Assembly: GCA_023389175.1 (NCBI GenBank)
Contig: JAEWEW010000320.1
Span: forward strand, 1-12,738
Source of the DNA: Pseudomonadota bacterium
GTDB taxonomy: Bacteria; Pseudomonadota; Gammaproteobacteria; Burkholderiales; Burkholderiaceae_E
Length of the DNA: 12,738 bases
Direction: 5' to 3'
The notes under the pieces were generated by a model, which had not been told where the DNA came from, did no database searches, and saw nothing but the letters and a program-made list of their open reading frames with translations. This document shows positions 1 through 6,736 of the stretch, in pieces; position 1 is the first letter of the stretch; the number at the start of each line of letters is the position of its first letter. The translations under genes and the position numbers were made by a program.

Positions 1-1124
1 TAGGCGTAGGTCATCGCGCCCGACGGGCAGGTGCTCGCGCAGGCGCCGCAGCCGACGCAGAGATGCGGCTCGACGCGGATGAGGTCACCATGCGGCGAGA
101 TCGCCCGCGCCGAGCAGACGTCGATGCAGCGGGTGCAGCCGACGATGCGGTTGCGTTCGTGCGCGCAGATGTCCGGCCGATAGTTGAAGAACTTGGGCTT
201 CTCGAAATCGCCCACCATGCCGGTCGCGGTGAGCACCGCTTCGGCTTGCCGTGCCGCATCCGCGCCCGGGTGCCAGTAGCCCTGGGGCAGCTGGTGCTGG
301 GCGAAGGCCGGTTGCTCGCGCAGGTCGATCACCAGGTCGAAGAGCGCGTCCCGCCGCGTCTCGCGCCGGGAGAAGTCGATGGCGGCGATCTCGCCGCAGG
401 CCGCGACGCAGGCGCGATGGCTGCGGCAGCGGTCCAGGTCGACCTGGAAGGACTCGTCGATCGCCTGTTCCGGACAGGCACTCACGCAGGCACCGCACCG
501 TACGCACGCCTCGAGGTCGATCGGATTCGCCTGCCGCCAGTGCACCTCGAAGGCGCCGAGCCAGCCGGAGATGCGTTCCACCACGCCGCTGAACACAGGG
601 AAATCCCTGACCGCGTCGAGCCGTGCGCCGCCTCCGGTGGCATCCGACGGGATCAGCACCGAGACGGCCAGCGGCGAATCCGGCAGCGCCGCCAGGCGCT
701 TCGCCCAGGCCAGCGCGTCCGCCTGGCCGATCAGCAGCAGCCTTCCGGACGATTCGTATGAGACCGCAGGCACCGGCTCGCGGACGTCCCGCACCGCCAT
801 GGCGACCAGCGCGGCGATCTTGGGACGCGCCCGGGCGCCCTCCGTGCCCCAGCCGGCCTGCTCGCGGACGTTGACGAAGCGAATCGGCGCCACGGCCTTG
901 TGCGCGGCCTCGTCGAAGAGGACCCGCTCCTGCGTGCAGGCGAGCACGATGTCGTCCACGCCCTCGAGCCACTTCGCGGCTTCGGGCAGCTGCCGCCGGC
1001 AGAGCTGGGTTCCGGACATGACGACGTCGGCCGGCACGCCGGCGGCCTTGAGCGAGCGGCCGAGCGCCGTCCCGTCGACATCGACGGTGCCGTTGCAGCT
1101 GCAGGTGAGGACGCGCGCGTTCAT
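1..1124 (-). CDS. Multi-cluster 4Fe-4S ferredoxin-type protein linked to formate dehydrogenase (3' part cut by window edge)
   Basis: Partial gene: 374 residues are visible and the reading frame is still open at base 1. The start ATG at 1124 overlaps the stop of the DUF3306 gene (ATGA), so translation is probably coupled. Clusters visible: C207-x2-C210-x2-C213-x3-C217-P; a divergent set C233-x5-C239-x3-C243; C320 with C330-x2-C333-x3-C337; and C356-x2-C359-x2-C362-x3-C366-P. Together these suggest about four [4Fe-4S] sites. The N-terminal 200 residues hold further cysteines (C8 and C10 in TCSCNG, C42, C63) in a separate domain without ferredoxin motifs. No signal peptide or membrane segment is seen, so it should be cytoplasmic. 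From memory, proteins of this kind, about 650-700 residues long, follow DUF3305 and DUF3306 genes beside formate dehydrogenase in betaproteobacteria. An electron-transfer or maturation role is inferred; the exact reaction is unknown. Confidence 0.88.
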   Translation of the reverse strand, partial: MNARVLTCSCNGTVDVDGTALGRSLKAAGVPADVVMSGTQLCRRQLPEAAKWLEGVDDIVLACTQERVLFDEAAHKAVAPIRFVNVREQAGWGTEGARARPKIAALVAMAVRDVREPVPAVSYESSGRLLLIGQADALAWAKRLAALPDSPLAVSVLIPSDATGGGARLDAVRDFPVFSGVVERISGWLGAFEVHWRQANPIDLEACVRCGACVSACPEQAIDESFQVDLDRCRSHRACVAACGEIAAIDFSRRETRRDALFDLVIDLREQPAFAQHQLPQGYWHPGADAARQAEAVLTATGMVGDFEKPKFFNYRPDICAHERNRIVGCTRCIDVCSARAISPHGDLIRVEPHLCVGCGACASTCPSGAMTYA

Positions 1125-2086
1125 GCGTGTGCCCCCCGGTCCGGCTCGCCGGACACGGTACGCTCGATACCTGTGGTTCCTTCGCCTTGCGCGAGTCCTC
1201 CGCCCTGCTCCATTCCTCCGCCGTCCACGCTTCCTTCGCTCTCCAGGATTCCGTCACCTGCCGCGCGCAGCTGGTCGCCGTCCGCGCTGCCGCCGCTTGC
1301 GCCGCCATCCGCGGCGGCCCCGCTCGCTGCCACTGCCATGTCCTCGGCAGCCTCGTCGACGTCGTCCTCGCTCGCAACGGGTTGGGTGCCGTCGGTCGTG
1401 TCGGATCGCGACGGCACATCGCCGGCTGCGCCGGGTTCTGCCGCGGCTACCTTCGCCTCCTCTTCCTCGTCGCGGAAGAGCCCGAGGCTGCGGCCCTGCT
1501 CGAGCCGGCGCAGCATGCCGGGCGGCAAGGGGTCGGGCTTGCCGTAGTCGTCGATGTAGACGTCCAGCCCGTCCATCCGGTTGAAGCGGGGGTCGGCGAA
1601 CAGCTTCTTCAGTGCGGCAACCCGAAGCTTCGGATCGACGCCGGCCCGCATGAACGGCGAGAAATCGGAGTCGCCGGTGAGCGTGGCGATGTCGGGCAGC
1701 GCGTCGGCGATCGAGGGAGCGCGCGCCTGTGCTGCAGCCATCCGACGCGAAGACTGTGCCGACGGGTCGCCCTGGGCAGCCTGGCCGGGAGCCGCGTCCG
1801 TGCCACCGTGCGGGTCCGTGCCAACCTGCACGGTTGCGTCGTCGGCGTGCTGCGGGCCGGGCCCGAGGTCCGGCGCCGCGGCACGGCCGTCCCTGGCGAG
1901 CGGCGCGTCCAAGGCGGCGTCCAATGCCGTGACCGGCGGCGGCAGCTCCGCCTTGCGCTCCGCCCGCTCCTGCGCGGCATCGCGAACCGCTTCATCGACC
2001 CTGTCGCGAGCGCCCTCCGGCGCAGATTCGCGCTCGGCCTCGCGCTTGCGTCGGGACCAGCGCCCCAGGAATCCTTCGACTGCCAT
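1121..2086 (-). CDS. DUF3306 domain protein, formate dehydrogenase-associated
   Basis: 321 residues. The N-terminus carries FLGRWSRRK (residues 6-14), the hallmark opening of DUF3306 proteins, which fixes the start at ATG 2086 although the frame is open further upstream. A GGAGG lies about 13 bases upstream, a long spacing. The second conserved block spans about 130-195 and includes LPDIATLTGDSDF, FNRMDGLDVYIDDY and PLPPGMLRRL. Between the two blocks is a charged, proline/alanine-rich linker (about 50-125). After residue 200 comes a roughly 120-residue acidic, Gly/Ala/Ser-rich tail that looks disordered and makes the protein longer than I expect for the family. No signal peptide or membrane helix is seen. 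It lies between the DUF3305 gene (76-base gap) and the Fe-S gene (ATGA overlap). Its biochemical function is unknown; a role in formate dehydrogenase biogenesis rests on genomic context only. Confidence 0.88.
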   Translation of the reverse strand: MAVEGFLGRWSRRKREAERESAPEGARDRVDEAVRDAAQERAERKAELPPPVTALDAALDAPLARDGRAAAPDLGPGPQHADDATVQVGTDPHGGTDAAPGQAAQGDPSAQSSRRMAAAQARAPSIADALPDIATLTGDSDFSPFMRAGVDPKLRVAALKKLFADPRFNRMDGLDVYIDDYGKPDPLPPGMLRRLEQGRSLGLFRDEEEEAKVAAAEPGAAGDVPSRSDTTDGTQPVASEDDVDEAAEDMAVAASGAAADGGASGGSADGDQLRAAGDGILESEGSVDGGGMEQGGGLAQGEGTTGIERTVSGEPDRGAHA

Positions 2087-2162
2087 CCGGCCTACTTCGC
2101 CTCCTCGACGATCGTTCTGCAACCCGCGCCCGCAACTCGGCGCATCGACTGTGAAGCCCCGG

Positions 2163-2726
2163 TCAATGCCTGCGCGCGCGATTCGCTTCTGCCATGGCGC
2201 GGGCGGCCTCCTGGCCGAATTCCTCCCGGCTGAGGAAGGACGGCCGGTAGCGGCTGCGCTTCTTCGGGCCCTCGATCGGGATGTGGTGCTGGGTGAACTC
2301 CGCGATCCAGCCGAGCAGCGCCTCCGGCAGCGCGGTGCGCACCACCACCATGCCGCCGTCCATCCAGCGCGCTCCCTCCGCATAGCTCACCGTGATGTCG
2401 ACCGCTTCCGGCGGCGCCGGCAAACGACGCATCGCGGTGGCGGCATTGACATCCGGCAGCCGCGGCAGGACGAAGAGCGACGGCTCGGGCGAGGTGAGGT
2501 TCAGGTAGTAGCCATGGGCCTCGTCGCGACTCAGCGTGAGCTGCACCGGCGAACCGAGCACGCGTGCCGCAGCCAGGTCGGCCGGCTCCAGGCCCACGTC
2601 CTCCGGGAGCATGCCGACGAGCCGCCAGCCGGCCACGTCGCTCGGACCGGTTTCGCGTGAAGGCTCGTAAACGAGACGCACTCCCAACGAGACCTTGCTG
2701 TGCATCTCGCCGACGGGCCGCGTCAT
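2163..2726 (-). CDS. DUF3305 domain protein, formate dehydrogenase-associated
   Basis: 187 residues from ATG 2726. A GAGGTGG about 10 bases upstream supports this start; the frame extends to a TTG at 2777, which is less likely, and a second ATG lies at 2705. Features typical of DUF3305: an early conserved Trp (W34) in a short beta-rich domain, the strand GYYLNLTSPEPSLFVLPR (72-89), the block WMDGGMVVVRTALPEALLGW (121-140), and a basic C-terminus (KKRSRYRPSF, 155-164). No cysteine cluster, signal peptide or membrane segment is seen, so it is probably a small cytoplasmic protein. It is the first gene of the leftward operon DUF3305-DUF3306-4Fe-4S protein and is divergent from moaA. DUF3305 and DUF3306 proteins tend to occur together near molybdoenzyme or formate dehydrogenase genes; the reaction or partner is not known. 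Assignment to the family is fairly sure; the function is not. Confidence 0.85.
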   Translation of the reverse strand: MTRPVGEMHSKVSLGVRLVYEPSRETGPSDVAGWRLVGMLPEDVGLEPADLAAARVLGSPVQLTLSRDEAHGYYLNLTSPEPSLFVLPRLPDVNAATAMRRLPAPPEAVDITVSYAEGARWMDGGMVVVRTALPEALLGWIAEFTQHHIPIEGPKKRSRYRPSFLSREEFGQEAARAMAEANRARRH

Positions 2727-2839
2727 GTCGACTGCCACCTCGTCTCGCTCCTTCCGCCTGCCTTGCCAGCCCTGCAAGGACGCTGCTGAGATGGCCTTGC
2801 GCTCCCTGCTAACATGAAAGTCAGTATACCCTCCGCCCC
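2727..2839. promoter_or_regulatory. Divergent promoter region between DUF3305 operon and moaA
   Basis: This 113-base gap must drive both operons. GTATAC at 2824-2829 is its own reverse complement, so it offers a -10-like TATACC rightward (2825-2830) and TATACT leftward (2828-2823). I find no convincing -35 box on either strand. Rightward, the TATACC ends only 9 bases before the moaA ATG, and there is no Shine-Dalgarno sequence in the pyrimidine-rich bases between, so a leaderless or near-leaderless moaA transcript is possible. Leftward, the transcript would have a leader of roughly 90 bases. No ModE-like palindrome, Moco riboswitch or terminator was seen. The assignment is weak beyond the fact that the gap is divergent. 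Confidence 0.35.
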
Positions 2840-3943
2840 ATGACCGAACGCATCATCCCCATTGCGGATCTTCGCTACCAGGCGAGGCTGCCCGCGATTC
2901 CGGACGCTCCCGTCGCCCCTGTCGGGCTCCTCGCCGATGCGCGCGGACGCCGGTTGCACGACCTGCGCATCTCCGTCACCGACCGATGCAACTTCCGCTG
3001 CACCTATTGCATGCCGAAGTCGGTGTTCGATTCGAGCTACCAGTTCCTGCCGCAGGCATCCCTGCTGAGCTTCGAGGAGATCACGCGGCTCGCGCGGCTC
3101 TTCGTGGCCCACGGCGTCGAGAAGCTGCGCCTCACCGGCGGCGAGCCGCTGCTGCGGCGGCACGTGGAGCGTCTGGTCGAGCAGCTCGCCGGGTTGCGCA
3201 CCGCGTCCGGCGAGCCGATCGATCTCACGCTCACCACCAACGGCTCGCTGCTGCGGCGCAAGGCCCGCGCGTTGCGTGATGCCGGGCTCAGCCGTCTCAC
3301 GGTGAGCCTCGATGCCCTCGACGACGCCGTCTTCCGCCGCATGAACGATGCCGACTATCCGGTCGCGCAGGTCCTGGAGGGGATCGAGGAAGCGACCCGC
3401 GTGGGCTTCGATCGCATCAAGGTCAACATGGTGGTCAAGCGCGGCCTGAACGACGGCGAGATCCTGGCGATGGCACGCCACTTCAAGGGAAGCGGCCACA
3501 TCCTGCGTTTCATCGAATTCATGGACGTGGGCGCGTCCAACGGCTGGCGCATGGACGACGTGGTGCCGAGCCGCGAGGTCATCGATCGCCTCGACCAGGC
3601 CTTCGGTGTCGAGCCGCTCACGCCGAACTATGCCGGCGAGGTGGCCGAGCGCTGGCGCTACCGCGACGGCAGCGGCGAGATCGGCGTCATCTCGTCGGTG
3701 ACCCGGCCCTTCTGCGGCGACTGTTCCCGTGCGCGGCTCTCGACCGAAGGCCGGCTGTACACCTGCCTCTTCGCCGACAGCGGCCACGACTTCCGCACGC
3801 TGTTGCGCGGCGGTTTCAGCGACGACCAGATCGCCGGGGCGATCGCGGCCCTGTGGAGCGTGCGCAGCGACCGCTACTCGGAGATCCGCGCGAGCCAGAC
3901 GGCAGACCGTCGCAAGATCGAGATGAGCTATATCGGCGGGTGA
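2840..3943 (+). CDS. moaA: GTP 3',8-cyclase MoaA (radical SAM, molybdopterin synthesis)
   Basis: 367 residues. MoaA is the radical SAM enzyme that, with MoaC, turns GTP into cyclic pyranopterin monophosphate, the first step of molybdenum cofactor synthesis; it acts in the cytoplasm. The N-terminal radical SAM cluster motif is C50-x3-C54-x2-C57 (DRCNFRCTYCMP). LRLTGGEPLLRR (96-107) is the SAM-binding GGEP motif, followed by LTTNGSLL and the strand SRLTVSLDAL. The second, substrate-binding cluster is C292-x2-C295-x13-C309 (FCGDCSRARLSTEG). The C-terminal Gly-Gly (366-367), needed for catalysis in MoaA, is present. The N-terminus is about 30 residues longer than the shortest family members. ATG 2840 is the only sensible start, though no Shine-Dalgarno precedes it. 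fdhD follows after 4 bases, so the two are co-transcribed. No moaC, moaD or moaE is in the window. Confidence 0.97.
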   Translation: MTERIIPIADLRYQARLPAIPDAPVAPVGLLADARGRRLHDLRISVTDRCNFRCTYCMPKSVFDSSYQFLPQASLLSFEEITRLARLFVAHGVEKLRLTGGEPLLRRHVERLVEQLAGLRTASGEPIDLTLTTNGSLLRRKARALRDAGLSRLTVSLDALDDAVFRRMNDADYPVAQVLEGIEEATRVGFDRIKVNMVVKRGLNDGEILAMARHFKGSGHILRFIEFMDVGASNGWRMDDVVPSREVIDRLDQAFGVEPLTPNYAGEVAERWRYRDGSGEIGVISSVTRPFCGDCSRARLSTEGRLYTCLFADSGHDFRTLLRGGFSDDQIAGAIAALWSVRSDRYSEIRASQTADRRKIEMSYIGG

Positions 3944-3947
3944 TCCG

Positions 3948-4856
3948 GTGAGCGCAACTGCCCGCCCGAAGGCCGCCGCGGCCGCGGCGCTGCCCATCGT
4001 TTCCGACGAAGCCCGCCCCGCCACCACCACCGTCCCGGCGGTGAACGAGCGCGGCGAGACGGTGCCGACCGCGATCGCCGGCGAGCATCCGCTCACGCTC
4101 TTCCTCGACAAGCGCGAGCTGGTCACGCTGATGACGCTTGGCGGCGCACCCGAGCACCTGGCGCTCGGCTACCTGCGCAACCAGCGCCTGGTCGACGACA
4201 TTGCCGCCATCGCCCGCGTGCAGGTCGACTGGGACGTCGACGCGGTGGCGGTGACCACCCGCCACCTCGCCGATACCGGCACCACCCTGTGGGAGTCGCC
4301 GGACAATGCCGCCGGCGAGCGCCTCGCGCACCGGACCGTCACCACCGGCTGCGGGCAGGGCACCGTCTTCGGCGACCTGATGGCCGACATCGACGCGATC
4401 CGGCTGAACCCGGACATGCGCATCGACGAGCAGGCGCTGCTCGGGGTGATGGACCTGGTGCGCCGGCACGAGTCGATCTACAAGGTGGCGGGCGCGGTGC
4501 ACGGCTGCGCGCTCTGCGTGGTGGACGCCGACGGCCCGCGCATCCTGCGGTTCGTGGAGGATGTGGGCCGCCACAACGCGGTCGACGCGATCGCCGGCTG
4601 GATGTGGCTCGAGGGCGTCTGCGGCCATGACAAGATCTTTTACACCACCGGACGGCTGACCTCCGAGATGGTGATCAAGTGCGCGCAGATGGAAATCCCG
4701 GTCCTGCTCTCGCGTTCGGGTTTGACCGAGATGGGCCATCGCATCGCAGAGCGGGTCGGCATCACCATGATCGGCCGCTGCCAGGGGCGGCATTACCTGC
4801 TCTTCACCGGCGCCGAGCGGTTCCGCCGCCCCGGCGCGACCGGGCCGCGTCCATGA
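3948..4856 (+). CDS. fdhD: FdhD-family formate dehydrogenase accessory sulfurtransferase (variant)
   Basis: 302 residues from GTG 3948, 4 bases after moaA. FdhD passes sulfur from a cysteine desulfurase to the Mo-bis-MGD cofactor and inserts it into formate dehydrogenase. Family blocks are clear: a central domain starting near residue 40, RFVEDVGRHNAVDAIAG (201-217), FYTTGRLTSEMVIKCAQMEI (231-250, cofactor-binding region), and VLLSRSGLTEMGHRIAERVG (252-271). Where E. coli FdhD has its catalytic CxxC (C121/C124), this protein reads VTTGCGQGTVFGD, with only one cysteine (C135). It has an extra C187-x2-C190 in GAVHGCALC, at a place where the usual sequence is HAAAL-like. Alternative sulfur chemistry, or a subfamily that uses one cysteine, is inferred. 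Residues 1-40 are Ala/Pro-rich and probably disordered. The stop overlaps the next start (ATGA), suggesting coupled translation. Confidence 0.93.
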   Translation: MSATARPKAAAAAALPIVSDEARPATTTVPAVNERGETVPTAIAGEHPLTLFLDKRELVTLMTLGGAPEHLALGYLRNQRLVDDIAAIARVQVDWDVDAVAVTTRHLADTGTTLWESPDNAAGERLAHRTVTTGCGQGTVFGDLMADIDAIRLNPDMRIDEQALLGVMDLVRRHESIYKVAGAVHGCALCVVDADGPRILRFVEDVGRHNAVDAIAGWMWLEGVCGHDKIFYTTGRLTSEMVIKCAQMEIPVLLSRSGLTEMGHRIAERVGITMIGRCQGRHYLLFTGAERFRRPGATGPRP

Positions 4857-6736
4857 GGCTGGAAGTCACGGCACTGGTGCTCGCCGGCGGCCTCGCCCGG
4901 CGGATGCAGGCGGGCGGCGACGGGATCGACAAGGGCCTGGTGACCCTGCGCGGTGCGCCGCTGGTGGCCCATGTCCTGGCACGGCTCGAGCCGCAGGTGG
5001 GCGCGATCCTGGTCAACGCCAATCGCAACCTGGAGCGCTACCGGGCCTTCGGCCATCCGGTTGTGCCCGACGCGGTCGAGGGCTTCGCCGGACCGCTCGC
5101 CGGCCTTCATGCCGGCATGGTGGCGGCCCGGAGCGGCTGGGTGGTGACGGTGCCTTGCGACTCGCCGTTCCTGCCCGAGGATCTGGTCGAGCGACTCGCC
5201 ACGGCGGCCGAGGCCGCCGGCTCGCCGATCTCGTTCGCCCGCGCCGGCGGCCAGCCGCATCCGGTCTTCGCGCTGGTTAGCACGTCGCTGCGCGGGAGCC
5301 TCGAGGCCTACCTCGCGGATGGCGGCCGCAAGATCGACCGCTGGTACGCGTCGCTCGGCGCGGTGACGGTGGACTTCCCTGATCCGGCCGCCTTCGACAA
5401 CATCAACACGCCCGAGGAGCTGCGGGCCGCGGAGTCGGCGCGCCCCGGCACGACCGCCGAAGGCAGCATCGACGCGTTCTCGCGCCGCGCCCCTGGCTAC
5501 GATCCGAAGGCGCTGCCGGTCGCGAGCGCACAGTCGATCATGGAGGGGTTCATCCGGCCGGTCGGCGAGGTCGAGGAGGTGCCGGTTCGCGAAGCGCTCG
5601 CGCGGGTGCTCGCCCGGGACATCGTCTCGCCGATCGACGTGCCGCCCCACGACAACTCGGCGATGGACGGGTTCGCGGTCCGTGGCGGCGACCTCGCCGC
5701 CGACGGCGAGACCCGCCTCGCGGTCGTCGGCCGGGTGGTTGCGGGACGTCCCTTCGAGGCAGCCCTCGGCCCTGGCGAGGCGGTCCGCATCATGACCGGC
5801 GGCGTCATGCCGGCCGGGGCGGACACCGTGGTGCTGCAGGAAGTCGCGCGCGTGGTGGACGCGGACGGCGGCCAGCCGAAGGTGATCGTCCCGCCCGGCC
5901 AGCAGGTCGGCCAGAACCGGCGTTGCCGTGGCGAGGATCTCGCGGCCGGCAAGCCGGCGCTGCTCGCCGGCAAGCGGCTCGGGCCGGCGGAGCTCGGCCT
6001 TGCCGCCTCGCTCGGCCTCGCCCGCATTCCGGTGCGGAGGCGCGTGCGGGTGGCGTTCTTCTCCACCGGCGACGAGATCCTCTCGCTCGGGGACCCGCCG
6101 GTCCCGGGCAAGGTCTACGACAGCAACCGCTACACCCTGCTTGCGATGCTCACGCGTCTGGGCGTCGAGCCGATCGACATGGGGGTGGTTGCGGACAACC
6201 CGGAGGCGCTCGAGCGCGCGATGGTGGAGGCCGGACGCGCCGCCGACGCGGTGGTCTCCTCGGGCGGTGTCTCGGTCGGGGAAGCCGACTTCACGCGAGC
6301 GGTGATGGCGCGGGTGGGCGATGTCGCCTTCTGGACGATCGCGATGCGGCCGGGTCGGCCGATGGCCTTCGGCCGCGTCGGTGGCGCCTACTACTTCGGG
6401 CTGCCGGGAAATCCGGTCGCGGTGATGGTGACGTTCTGCTTCTTCGTGCGGGATGCGCTGCTGCGCCTGATGGGCGCCGCGCCGCAGCCGCTGCCGTCGT
6501 TTCGGGCGCGGTCGGTGTCGCCGGTGCGCAAGCGGCCGGGCCGCACCGAGTACCAGCGTGCCATCCTCGGGCGCGGCGCGGATGGCGAGGTCGAGGTCCG
6601 CATCACCGGCAGCCAGGGTTCGGGCGTGCTGCGTTCGATGAGCGAAGCGGACTGCATGATGGTGCTCGCCCACGACTCGGGCGACGTCGCCGTCGGCGAC
6701 CGGGTGGAGGTGATCCCGTTCAGCGGCCTTCTGTGA
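4853..6736 (+). CDS. MobA-MoeA fusion: Mo-cofactor guanylyltransferase joined to molybdopterin molybdotransferase
   Basis: One 627-residue frame joins two enzymes of molybdenum cofactor synthesis. Residues 1-about 195 are MobA, which adds GMP from GTP to Mo-molybdopterin: LAGGLARRM (10-18), DKGL (26-29), PCDSPFLPEDL (101-111), GGQPHPVFAL (132-141) and NINTPEEL (183-190). The loop between RM and DKG is about four residues longer than in most MobA. Residues about 213-627 are MoeA, which inserts molybdate into adenylylated molybdopterin: PPHDNSAMDGFAV (264-276), TGGVMPAGADTVV (315-327), FSTGDEIL (403-410), YDSNRYTLL (422-430), SSGGVSVGEADF (469-480), MRPGRPMAFG (498-507) and GLPGNPVAVMVTF (516-528). 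The linker (190-213) has no in-frame stop and no ATG/GTG/TTG; the first internal ATG (5540) would cut into MoeA. GYDPKALPVASAQ after the linker resembles the normal start of stand-alone MoeA. The ATG overlaps the fdhD stop. Confidence 0.93.
   Translation: MRLEVTALVLAGGLARRMQAGGDGIDKGLVTLRGAPLVAHVLARLEPQVGAILVNANRNLERYRAFGHPVVPDAVEGFAGPLAGLHAGMVAARSGWVVTVPCDSPFLPEDLVERLATAAEAAGSPISFARAGGQPHPVFALVSTSLRGSLEAYLADGGRKIDRWYASLGAVTVDFPDPAAFDNINTPEELRAAESARPGTTAEGSIDAFSRRAPGYDPKALPVASAQSIMEGFIRPVGEVEEVPVREALARVLARDIVSPIDVPPHDNSAMDGFAVRGGDLAADGETRLAVVGRVVAGRPFEAALGPGEAVRIMTGGVMPAGADTVVLQEVARVVDADGGQPKVIVPPGQQVGQNRRCRGEDLAAGKPALLAGKRLGPAELGLAASLGLARIPVRRRVRVAFFSTGDEILSLGDPPVPGKVYDSNRYTLLAMLTRLGVEPIDMGVVADNPEALERAMVEAGRAADAVVSSGGVSVGEADFTRAVMARVGDVAFWTIAMRPGRPMAFGRVGGAYYFGLPGNPVAVMVTFCFFVRDALLRLMGAAPQPLPSFRARSVSPVRKRPGRTEYQRAILGRGADGEVEVRITGSQGSGVLRSMSEADCMMVLAHDSGDVAVGDRVEVIPFSGLL

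Noticed and set aside
85..1419. Long minus-strand frame covering the 4Fe-4S gene in another register
   Set aside because: Its translation is Arg/Ala/Gly-rich with no family motifs, whereas the alternative frame holds four cysteine cluster motifs; it is a shadow of GC-rich coding DNA.
2797..2830. TTGCGC ... TATACC as a sigma70 promoter for moaA
   Set aside because: The spacing is 22 bases, too long for a standard promoter; kept only as a possible -10.
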